Shown here: in pieces, positions 20,612-28,619 of the stretch | Layout: every line of letters begins with the position of its first letter | How positions within the stretch are numbered: position 1 is the first letter of the stretch | NCBI GenBank assembly: GCA_046349775.1 | Contig: JAXMBS010000018.1 | Coordinates: 1 to 64,000, forward strand | Length of the DNA stretch: 64,000 nt | Reading direction: 5' to 3' | Source: JAEUIG01 sp046349775 | GTDB lineage: Bacteria; Planctomycetota; Planctomycetia; Planctomycetales; Planctomycetaceae | Notes under the pieces: generated by a model | What the model was told of the DNA's origin: nothing | Seen by the model: the letters and a program-made list of their open reading frames with translations, nothing else | The model's database searches: none | Program-made: the position numbers and the translations under genes

Positions 20612-20670
20612 ACGACCTCCTTGTCAATAAGGTTGGTGCTCAACAATCCAACCACGAACAAGGAGGTCGT
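20612..20670. repeat. Nested hairpin with a 13-base perfect stem
   Basis: ACGACCTCCTTGT at 20612-20624 pairs with its exact complement at 20658-20670. Inside it GGTTGG at 20631-20636 pairs with CCAACC at 20648-20653. The right arm ends in AAGGAGG, so the stem would hide a strong ribosome site. A small open frame (MCGSVGDAIRRTMQD) starts at 20673 but is unsupported by homology. Confidence 0.6.
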
Positions 20671-21235
20671 GTATGTGTGGCAGCGTCGGAGACGCGATTC
20701 GTCGGACGATGCAAGACGCGCGGAAGTGCCCCGGGTTGTTCCTCTGCACACCCAGGTGGCCCAGACGTCATGCGTGTGGGCGGCGCAGCCGCAAGGGGCG
20801 GTCGAATCGCGATCAGATGATCTGCCGTTGACGAAATCGTCGGCGGCCTGAACGTCCTGCCGCGATTCAGACGCCCGCTCTGGTTTTGTCCTCCCCAGCA
20901 TCGCGATCCGTCAGCGCGCACCTCTCCGCGTCGGGTAGATCACCACTCTCCCGGACGCAACCATGCCGCAACGCCCCGCTTCCCGTCGCAAATCCACTCC
21001 ATCCCCCGCTCCCGTCTCACGCCGCCAACTTCCATCCAACTTCCAGCAACTTCAGCGCAACTTTCAGCCCCCTCCTCCCACGCACAAGTTGAAATGTTGA
21101 AAAGTTGCCCCCCCTCGGGTACACCACCAACCTCCGCAACGGCCAGTACTCCCTCGTCTTCTCGATCACGAACGTCGGCGGCCGTACCAGGGCCCACGCC
21201 TGGAACACGCAGTACGGCATTATCAGGGGGCGAGC
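20671..21235. other. Gene-poor stretch after the decayed island
   Basis: Only short open frames occur, rich in Arg, Ser and Pro, with no recognisable protein. The sequence CCAACTTCCATCCAACTTCCAGCAACTTC around 21026-21054 is a simple repetitive run. A protein-like snatch (NGQYSLVFSITNVGG) occurs at about 21140-21180 without a start. Confidence 0.4.
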
Positions 21236-22990
21236 ATGTCGCGATTGCGCAATTTCCGTCGTTGTTTGCCGTGTCTCGTCATCGGACTGGCGTGTTATGC
21301 GCTGGGACGGCTGCGCGATTCGCAACCTGTCAGCACCGCTGAATCCGCGTTGTCTTCATCAGCGGCTGCGGCGAGTGCGGTGACGCCGCCTGATTCCACG
21401 TCCAACGCTCCGCCGCTGTCGGGGATCCGCCGGTTCACGCAGCACTTCAATGAGCCGGATGGCGACATCGGCCCGTGGAGTTTTGGGCCGGCGGACAACA
21501 TCCAGAGTTTTTCCACCAGTCGACATCCGGGACTGGCGACGATCTACGAGGCGGGGCGCGGAACGGACATCAAAGGCCTCCTCAAGGAGCCGATCAGGAT
21601 CGGCGAGTTTGCCCTGCCGTGGGAGTTCCAGACGTCATTCGTACAGAGTTTCAATGCTCAGGCGGGAGTCGGCGCGAAGACGCAAGTCAACTACGCCGTC
21701 GGACTGAATCTGGCGGTGACGTTCTCCGACCCGGCGACCTGGCCGAGCGACCGGCGTCAGCGACCGCCAGACACGCACGATGTGCAATTGCTGGTCGTGC
21801 ATCTGGGCTGCACGGGCGAGGCCGGCGTGGGATTGCCGCAGTACACGAGCGATCCGCATCCGGAGACATATCTCGTGTGGGGGCGCGGCGACCTTGGGAA
21901 TACGGCTCTGGGGGACTGGAAGATTCCCTACGTCTGGATCGGCGATGGAGCGAAGTACGCCGGGCCGGCGAGCCCGCAACTCTTCTTTCGCAGCGTGGTG
22001 GCGAGTCCGACGAACGTGAGCGTCGGGATCAAGTTCGATGCCTCGCATGGCTGGAACATGCGGAACATCGACTGCACGAAGTTCGGCAAGATCACCGGCA
22101 TCTGGGAGATCGGCCCGATCATCTCCGCCGATCGCTGGATTCCCGATGTCCTCTGCCGTTCGCTGCCGCAGCTTAAAGGACCGCATCCGTTGCAGCTCGG
22201 CCACGGTGATTTCAAGAACTACCGCGAAATCTGGACGTCGGTCGGCGCGCCCGACCCCGAGCCGCCGAATCCGCTGTACGAGTATTACGTCGATTACTGT
22301 GCATTCTTCGGCGCGCCGCCGCGGCCGTTTGTCGAGTTCTCGGATGAGTTCGACATTCTGGGCTACATGGGGCAGTGGCAGATTCAGGAACAGTCGACGC
22401 TGGCGGACACGCACTCGCATCCGGGCCAACTGATGCTGAAATTCCTCGGGCCGGGACTGGGGACGGGCTTCGGGCCCGCCGGCGGGTCGTCGCTGGATCT
22501 GAAGAATTATCCGCCGCCGTGGGAAATCGAAATCTGCTTCACCGCGCCGGACGACATGATCCCGTGGAATTTCTGGATGAACTTCATCGTGGTGGACGCG
22601 GACGGCCAGCAGCGCGGCGGATGGACGCCCGGGATCGAAAACTTTCCGAAGGAACGCCGGCACAAGCTGTACGGCAACTCCACGCTCAAGCTGGAGTTCG
22701 AGCAGGAGATTCCGGAGTCGATCCTGGCGCACAAGCCGCTGCGGATGCTGATCCAGTGCGTGGACCGGAAGCATGTGCGGCTTGGATTCAAAGGGCCCGA
22801 TACCGAGCCGTGGTGCCTGTCGCAGGTGTGTGATGCCTCACAGGTTCTGGGAAAGGAACTGGGACGGTTCGACATGCATTGCTGGAGTTCGGCCACCGGC
22901 GAAATGTATGGTGCTCCGCCGGGGGGCCCCATGTATCAGAAGTTTCTCATTGACTACATCCGCTACCGCGACCGTCTGACGGTGCCGTAG
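21236..22990 (+). CDS. Large exported protein of unknown function with two similar halves
   Basis: A 584-residue protein with a signal anchor (CLPCLVIGLACYALG) and a low-complexity Ser/Ala linker. Two halves look related. The first has FTQHFNEPDGDIGPWSFG and PWEFQTSFVQSFNA; the second has FVEFSDEFDILGYMGQWQI and PWEIEICFTAPDDMIPW. The second also has an SLDLKNYPPP turn. The pattern of a short beta opening, Gly-rich loop and PWE(F/I) strand suggests a duplicated beta-sandwich, possibly a lectin or glycosidase-like fold, but I do not recognise a family. The ATG at 21236 follows GGGGGCGAG. Confidence 0.6.
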   Translation: MSRLRNFRRCLPCLVIGLACYALGRLRDSQPVSTAESALSSSAAAASAVTPPDSTSNAPPLSGIRRFTQHFNEPDGDIGPWSFGPADNIQSFSTSRHPGLATIYEAGRGTDIKGLLKEPIRIGEFALPWEFQTSFVQSFNAQAGVGAKTQVNYAVGLNLAVTFSDPATWPSDRRQRPPDTHDVQLLVVHLGCTGEAGVGLPQYTSDPHPETYLVWGRGDLGNTALGDWKIPYVWIGDGAKYAGPASPQLFFRSVVASPTNVSVGIKFDASHGWNMRNIDCTKFGKITGIWEIGPIISADRWIPDVLCRSLPQLKGPHPLQLGHGDFKNYREIWTSVGAPDPEPPNPLYEYYVDYCAFFGAPPRPFVEFSDEFDILGYMGQWQIQEQSTLADTHSHPGQLMLKFLGPGLGTGFGPAGGSSLDLKNYPPPWEIEICFTAPDDMIPWNFWMNFIVVDADGQQRGGWTPGIENFPKERRHKLYGNSTLKLEFEQEIPESILAHKPLRMLIQCVDRKHVRLGFKGPDTEPWCLSQVCDASQVLGKELGRFDMHCWSSATGEMYGAPPGGPMYQKFLIDYIRYRDRLTVP

Positions 22991-23235
22991 TCGCAACCGC
23001 TGTTGCGGAAACCGAACCGGGCTGGGCTCCACAGTCTTGAGTTCCGACTTCGCGAGCAACTTTTCTGCGGTAGGCTGTTTGGACGCGGCGACGAGCCAGC
23101 GTCCAGGGATACACGACACCGGATGATCGCGCGATTCCTATGCATTGGTTGACGATCGCGCCGACGTGCGGCGACAATTCGTCCGGTCGCGTTCACTTCG
23201 TCACCTCTGTGCCAACGCACCGGCCGAGTTTTCCT

Positions 23236-24465
23236 ATGCAAATCCCACTGACACGCTCCTCACTCGCGTTATTGCCGTGCCTCTGGCTGCCAGTCGTTGC
23301 CGGATGTGCGCCGGCGGCCGCGGAACCGAAGGCAGAGCCGCCCAAGGTCACCGTTGCGCATCCCGAGACGCGCTCGCTCGTCGACTACGACGAATACAAC
23401 GGCTGGACCGACGCGTCGGCGACCGTCGAAGTGCGGGCCCGCGTGCGCGGGCATATCGACAAAGTCGACTTCGCCGACGGTCAGTTCGTCAAAGCCGGAG
23501 ACCTGTTGTTTGAGCTCGACCCGCGGCCGTTTCAGTCGGACATTGACCGTGCCCAGGAACAGGTTTTGATCGCCGAAGCTCAACAGGAAGCAGCACTGAA
23601 GGAAGAAGAGCGACAACAGGGCCTGTTCGAGAAGAAGGCCGGCACGAAGAGCGATCTGGACCGCGCCATTGCTCAACGCAAGACCTGGGATTCGCAGATC
23701 AGTTCGGCGAAGGAAGAGGTCAAGCGCCGCGAGCTCGACCTCACCTACGCCCGGGTCACCGCACCCATCAGCGGGAAAGTCAGCCGCGCCATGCTGACGG
23801 CGGGGAACCTCGTGAATGCCGGCGGCAGTGATCCTCTGTTGACAACCATCGTGGCGGTCGACCCGATCTGGGTGTACTTCTCCGTGGATGAACGCGCTCT
23901 GCTCGAGTACCGCCAGCAGAACCGACCCGGCTCCGCGACGGCTGGCGAAGGGAATCCCCTGAAGGAGTCGCAGGTCCCGTTCGAGTTCCGGCTCGAAACA
24001 GAGGAGGGCTTTCCCAACAAGGGGACTCTCGACTTTGCCGATAACCGCATCGATCCGCAGACCGGCACCATCGAAGTGCGCGGCGAGTCCCCGAATCCGA
24101 CCGGCCGATTTCTGCCGGGGAGCCGCGTGCGCGTACGGGTGCCGGTCAGCAGCGAGTACTCCGCGATGCTCGTTCCCGACTCGGCAATCCTCAGCGATCA
24201 GGATAAGAAATACGTGCTGGGTCTGAACGCTGAAAACGTCGTCGTCCGCCGCGATATCAAGCCCGGCCGGCTGCTCGACGACGGCATGCGCGTCATTCTC
24301 CCCGGCCCAAAGCCCGAGGAAGCCATTTCTGCAGACGACTGGATCATTGTCCTTGGCCTGCAGCGGGCGCGCATCAACTACCCGGTGCAGCCGATGGATG
24401 CGAACGGAGAACCAACAGGGAGTACGAAGAGTGAGAACAGGAGCAACAGTGCGAAAAGTCAGTGA
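23236..24465 (+). CDS. RND efflux periplasmic adaptor (MexA/AcrA type) lipoprotein
   Basis: A 409-residue membrane-fusion protein. The lipobox is LPVVAGC near residue 20, so it is lipid anchored. The family blocks EVRARVRGHIDKVDFADGQ, GDLLFELDPRPF, LTYARVTAPISGKVSRA, TGTIEVRGESPNP and the late MRVILPGPKP-like strand are all present, with a long helical hairpin between. It works with the RND pump gene that starts 58 bases after. The last residues (GSTKSENRSNSAKSQ) are encoded by an intergenic palindrome. The ATG at 23236 is preferred over the upstream frame from 23140. No outer-membrane channel gene is in the window. Confidence 0.9.
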   Translation: MQIPLTRSSLALLPCLWLPVVAGCAPAAAEPKAEPPKVTVAHPETRSLVDYDEYNGWTDASATVEVRARVRGHIDKVDFADGQFVKAGDLLFELDPRPFQSDIDRAQEQVLIAEAQQEAALKEEERQQGLFEKKAGTKSDLDRAIAQRKTWDSQISSAKEEVKRRELDLTYARVTAPISGKVSRAMLTAGNLVNAGGSDPLLTTIVAVDPIWVYFSVDERALLEYRQQNRPGSATAGEGNPLKESQVPFEFRLETEEGFPNKGTLDFADNRIDPQTGTIEVRGESPNPTGRFLPGSRVRVRVPVSSEYSAMLVPDSAILSDQDKKYVLGLNAENVVVRRDIKPGRLLDDGMRVILPGPKPEEAISADDWIIVLGLQRARINYPVQPMDANGEPTGSTKSENRSNSAKSQ

Positions 24466-24512
24466 CGCTTTCTGACTTTTCATACTTTTCGCACTGTTCG
24501 TACTTTTTCACC
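24418..24512. repeat. AGTACGAA...TTCGTACT palindromic repeat
   Basis: The left arm (GTACGAAGAGTGAGAAC, then ACAGTGCGAAAAGTCAG) is inside the 3' end of the adaptor gene. The right arm reads CTGACTTTTCATACTTTTC then GCACTGTTCGTAC. A close copy lies at 52935-53015. It forms a long hairpin and supplies the last residues and stop codon of the adaptor. Confidence 0.7.
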
Positions 24513-24523
24513 CCCACTTGCCC

Positions 24524-27500
24524 ATGATCTCCCACTTCTTTATCGACCGGCCGATCTTCGCCTCCGTGCTGTCGATCGTGATCGTGATCGTCGGGACAGT
24601 GGCGCTGTCGCAATTGCCGATCGCGCAATACCCGGAGGTCGCTCCGCCGACCGTGCAGGTGACGGCCACTTATCCGGGCGCCAATGCCATGACGGTCGCG
24701 GAGACCGTCGCGACGCCGATCGAGTTGGAGATCAACGGCGTCGAGCGGATGCTGTACATGGGCTCGAAGTGCACGAACGACGGTCAGATGAACCTGGACG
24801 TGACGTTCGAGCTCGGAACCAATCTTGATACGGCCCAGGTGCTGGTGCAGAACCGCGTCGCCGTCGCACAGGCCAAGTTGCCGGAAGAGGTGAAGCGAAT
24901 CGGGGTGACGACGAAGAAGAAGTCGCCGAGCATCCTGATGTGCGTCAATCTCGTGTCGCCGGACAAGCGCTACGATCAGTTGTACCTGAGCAATTTCGCG
25001 GCCTTGAGTGTGAAGGACGAGCTTGCCCGCATCCGGGGCGTGGGAGACGTGGCCTTCCTTGGGCCGCGCGACTACAGCATGCGGATCTGGGTTGATCCCA
25101 ACAAGCTGGCGGCCCGCGAAATGACCGTTGGCGACGTGATCCGCGCGATCAACGAACAGAACGTCCAGGTCGCGGCCGGTCGTCTCGGCGCGCCGCCGAT
25201 TCCGCAGGGCGCCAATGTCCCGTTTCAGGTGCCGATCAACACGCAGGGACGGCTCACAACCGTCGAGCAGTTTGAGCAGATCGTCATCAAGACGGGTGAA
25301 AAGGGACAGCTCGTCTATCTCAAGGACGTTGTGCGCGATCCGACGTTCGACGAGCGTGGGCAGCATCTGACGAAAGGCGTCGAACTCGGCGCGAAGAATT
25401 ACGACGTCAACAGCTATCTCGACGGCGAGCCGAGCGTCACATTGGCGGTGTTCCAACTCCCCGGATCGAACGCCCTCGAAACCGCAGCGGCGATCCGCGA
25501 GAAGATGGACCAGCTTAAGGCCGGGTTCCCCGAAGGCATCGAACACCGCATCGAGTATGACACAACAGTCTTTGTGCAGGAGTCGATCGCCAGCGTCTAT
25601 CACACGCTGATCGAGGCGTTCGTGCTGGTGTTCATCGTGGTGCTCGTGTTCCTGCAGAACTGGCGAGCGACGATCATCCCGATGGTGGCCGTTCCCGTCG
25701 CTCTGATCGGCACGTTCGCGGCGATGTCGGCACTCGGGTTCTCGCTCAACAACCTGTCGCTGTTTGGCCTGGTGCTGGCGATCGGGATCGTCGTCGACGA
25801 TGCGATCGTGGTGGTCGAGAACGTCGAGCGCTGGCTGGCTCAAGGGATGTCGCCGCGCGACGCCAGTCGGAAGGCGATGGAGGAAGTGACCGCGCCGGTC
25901 ATCGCAATTTCGCTCGTCTTGTGCGCGGTCTTTGTCCCGACCGCCTTTATGGCCGGCATCAGCGGGCAGTTCTACAAGCAGTTCGCCCTGACCATCGCCG
26001 CCTCGACGGCAATCTCGGCGTTCAACTCGCTGACGCTCAGCCCCGCGCTGTGCGCGCTGCTGCTGAAGCCGCACGCACATGGCGGCCACGGTCACGCCGA
26101 AGCGCTCCCGCGACTGGGGATCGTGATTATTGGTGCGCTCGCGGCGAATACGTTCCTCCTTGGACCGATCGCCCGGATGCTGGGCTATGACGCGGGCGGA
26201 CACGGGCACGGCGCGGCGCACGGCGTTGGACAACCCGCTCCGTGGTGGCTGACTCCTCTGGTGCTGGCCGTGGGCGCCATTGCCGGCTGGCTGCTCAGCA
26301 AACTCGTCAATCTGGCGCTGGGTCTGTTCTTCAAGGCGTTCAACAAGTCGTTCGACGTGTCGATCGCCGGTTACGGCGGTGTCGTGAAGCTGTTCCTGCG
26401 GACATGCATCATCGTGCTGCTGATCTATGCGGGATTGATGGGACTGACGGTCTACACGCTTGCCAAGGTCCCGCAAGGATTCATTCCCGAACAGGACAAG
26501 GGTTATCTCGTCGTCAATGCGCAGCTGCCGGACGGAGCCAGCCTCGATCGCACCGACACTTTGATCCGCGAACTGAGCAAGGTCATTCGCGAGACAGAGG
26601 GGGTGGCACACACGATCGACCTGCCGGGGTACTCGACGATCCTCAGCACGAACATCAGCAACGCGGGCGGGATGTTCGTCATTCTCGCCCCGTTCGAAGA
26701 ACGTTCCGGCAAACCGGAACTCGGTGCACCGGCGATCATCCGCACGCTGCGGCAGAAGTTTCAGCAGTTTCAGCAGGCACAGATTGCGATCTTCGGTGCG
26801 CCGCCGGTGGAAGGACTCGGCAGCACGGGGGGATTCAAGCTGCAGGTACAGGATCGGCGCGGCGCGGGACTCCGCGCACTGCAGGGGGGCGTGCAGAATC
26901 TCGCCGAACAGTCGCTGGCCGAGCACCGCAGTCAGTTCAGCGGCATGTTCAGCACGTTCAGTGTGACGCAGCCGCAGATCTTCGTCCAAATTGATCGCGA
27001 GAAAGCGAAAGCCGAAGGCGTATCACTCATCGACATTCATCAGACGCTGCAGGCGTACCTCGGCTCCGCCTACGTCAACGACTTCTCGTTCCAGAACCGC
27101 AACTGGCAGGTCAACGTTCAGGCCGATCCGCAGTTCCGGATGCAACAGTCGGACATCGGCAAGCTCGAAGTCCGCAACGTCGGCGGCAAGCGTGTGCCGC
27201 TGCAGACACTGATCAAAATCAAGAACACCACCGGCCCCGCGATCGTCAATCGCTACAAGCTGTATCCGTCCGCCGAGCTCAGCGGCAGCCCGCTGCCGGG
27301 GGTGAGCAGCGGACAGGTCGTGAGCATCATGGATGCCATGGGGGCGACTGCGCTTCCCAGCACCCTCGGATTCGAATGGACCGAGCTGACCTACCAGCAG
27401 ATTCTGGCGTCGCAGGACCTGCTGACGAAGCTCGTATTCCCGCTGGCAGTGGTATTCGTGTTCCTCGTGCTGTCCGCGCAATACGAAAGCTGGTCGCTGC

Positions 27501-28030
27501 CGCTGGCAATTCTCCTTATCGTGCCGATGTGCATCCTCGCGGCACTGGTCGGAGTTGTCATCACGCACCTCGACAACAATATCTTTGTGCAGATCGGGCT
27601 GGTGGTGCTCGTCGGGCTGGCGGCGAAGAACGCCATTCTCATCGTCGAGTTCGCCAAGCAGCTCGAAGATGAAGGCAAGCCGCGCTTCGAGGCGACTGTC
27701 GAAGCCTGCAAGCTGCGACTGCGGCCGATCCTGATGACGTCGTTTGCGTTCATCCTGGGGGTTGTGCCGCTGGTGCTGGCGAAGGGGGCCGGCTTCGAGA
27801 TGCGCTCCACACTGGGAATTGCGGTCTTCAGCGGCATGCTGGGGGTGACGATCTTCGGTGTGTTCTTTACGCCGGTCTTTTACTACGTGATCCGGTGGTT
27901 GACGGCGCGAAAGAAGCCGGAACAGCCGCAGGCGAAAACTCCGGAAGCGCATGCGATCGACAGCGCATCCCTGAAGGGGGAGAACGGTCATCCTGGCCCA
28001 CCGGGGTTGATTTCGAACCCGACTGCGTGA
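24524..28030 (+). CDS. RND efflux pump permease (HAE1, AcrB type) with His-rich membrane insertion
   Basis: A 1,168-residue inner-membrane pump, about 120 residues longer than usual. It opens with MISHFFIDRPIFASVLS, has the proton-relay pair in GIVVDDAIVVVENVER, the Asn/Gln-rich substrate loops and a C-terminal pattern LRPILMTSFAFILGVVPLVL. Between ALCALLLKPHAHGGHGHAEA and the second porter half there is an extra block of about 90 residues with two hydrophobic segments and GGHGHGAAHGVG. Start at ATG 24524; a TTG six bases upstream is also in frame. With the adaptor it should export drugs or metabolites. Confidence 0.92.
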   Translation: MISHFFIDRPIFASVLSIVIVIVGTVALSQLPIAQYPEVAPPTVQVTATYPGANAMTVAETVATPIELEINGVERMLYMGSKCTNDGQMNLDVTFELGTNLDTAQVLVQNRVAVAQAKLPEEVKRIGVTTKKKSPSILMCVNLVSPDKRYDQLYLSNFAALSVKDELARIRGVGDVAFLGPRDYSMRIWVDPNKLAAREMTVGDVIRAINEQNVQVAAGRLGAPPIPQGANVPFQVPINTQGRLTTVEQFEQIVIKTGEKGQLVYLKDVVRDPTFDERGQHLTKGVELGAKNYDVNSYLDGEPSVTLAVFQLPGSNALETAAAIREKMDQLKAGFPEGIEHRIEYDTTVFVQESIASVYHTLIEAFVLVFIVVLVFLQNWRATIIPMVAVPVALIGTFAAMSALGFSLNNLSLFGLVLAIGIVVDDAIVVVENVERWLAQGMSPRDASRKAMEEVTAPVIAISLVLCAVFVPTAFMAGISGQFYKQFALTIAASTAISAFNSLTLSPALCALLLKPHAHGGHGHAEALPRLGIVIIGALAANTFLLGPIARMLGYDAGGHGHGAAHGVGQPAPWWLTPLVLAVGAIAGWLLSKLVNLALGLFFKAFNKSFDVSIAGYGGVVKLFLRTCIIVLLIYAGLMGLTVYTLAKVPQGFIPEQDKGYLVVNAQLPDGASLDRTDTLIRELSKVIRETEGVAHTIDLPGYSTILSTNISNAGGMFVILAPFEERSGKPELGAPAIIRTLRQKFQQFQQAQIAIFGAPPVEGLGSTGGFKLQVQDRRGAGLRALQGGVQNLAEQSLAEHRSQFSGMFSTFSVTQPQIFVQIDREKAKAEGVSLIDIHQTLQAYLGSAYVNDFSFQNRNWQVNVQADPQFRMQQSDIGKLEVRNVGGKRVPLQTLIKIKNTTGPAIVNRYKLYPSAELSGSPLPGVSSGQVVSIMDAMGATALPSTLGFEWTELTYQQILASQDLLTKLVFPLAVVFVFLVLSAQYESWSLPLAILLIVPMCILAALVGVVITHLDNNIFVQIGLVVLVGLAAKNAILIVEFAKQLEDEGKPRFEATVEACKLRLRPILMTSFAFILGVVPLVLAKGAGFEMRSTLGIAVFSGMLGVTIFGVFFTPVFYYVIRWLTARKKPEQPQAKTPEAHAIDSASLKGENGHPGPPGLISNPTA

Positions 28031-28220
28031 AGCGGCCGACTGTGCTGGGCGCGGGCGCGCCGATTTGTCACACCTCGAATTCTCCGACGACAGCAATTTC
28101 ACCAGATCACTGTCAGCGGAGACTGTGAGAGGAGGACTTCAGGTTCTGGATCGGAATTTGCGTGGGACGCGTTTGACGGAGCAACCGCCGAGGACCCTCG
28201 TGTGGTCGGCAGGAGGCAAC

Positions 28221-28430
28221 ATGAAGGTATCTGTGATACAGCAAAGTGTGTGTCTGTTCGCCGATCGAAGTTCGCAGCGCTGGATTGTCCGCGATCCGGA
28301 CGGCCAGTTCTGGGTCGTGCCGACGGGGAACGATGGCTGGCAGCAGCGCGAACCACTCGATCCGAACGATGATCTTGAACTGGAGCCGGTTCCGGGGCAT
28401 TATCGGTATCTCTTCAATCTTCCTTTCTGA
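28221..28430 (+). CDS. Small conserved hypothetical protein
   Basis: A 69-residue protein starting at the ATG after GGCAGGAGGCAAC. It reads MKVSVIQQSVCLFADRSSQR, WIVRDPDGQFWVVPTGNDGW and ends PGHYRYLFNLPF. The aromatic C-terminus and predicted beta strands suggest a small beta fold. I recall similar short planctomycete proteins but cannot name a function. The frame opens earlier at 28065, but the ribosome site favours 28221. Confidence 0.55.
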   Translation: MKVSVIQQSVCLFADRSSQRWIVRDPDGQFWVVPTGNDGWQQREPLDPNDDLELEPVPGHYRYLFNLPF

Positions 28431-28619
28431 GTGCGGCTGCCATGGTCGCCCGTGGGTCGGAACGCACGTTCCGGCTGCCTGTCCTTTCTCGATCGACGCC
28501 GACGTCAGGTCGGTGGTCGTCAAATCGCTGTTCCTGTACTCCTGGTGGTGCCGCTGGTCCTGCGCTGCGCGCGATCAACTCGAACGGCAGCATTCCATCT
28601 TGTTTGATGCGAGGACTCC

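Noticed and set aside
20673..20830. Small frame MCGSVGDAIRRTMQD after the nested hairpin
   Set aside because: Arg/Cys-rich with no homologue I recognise; the start is inside the hairpin region and there is no conserved context.
24374..26989. Long minus-strand open frame (871 codons) opposite the RND pump gene
   Set aside because: It is antisense to a fully conserved pump, has Arg/His/Gln-rich composition typical of shadow frames in high-GC DNA and no known family.
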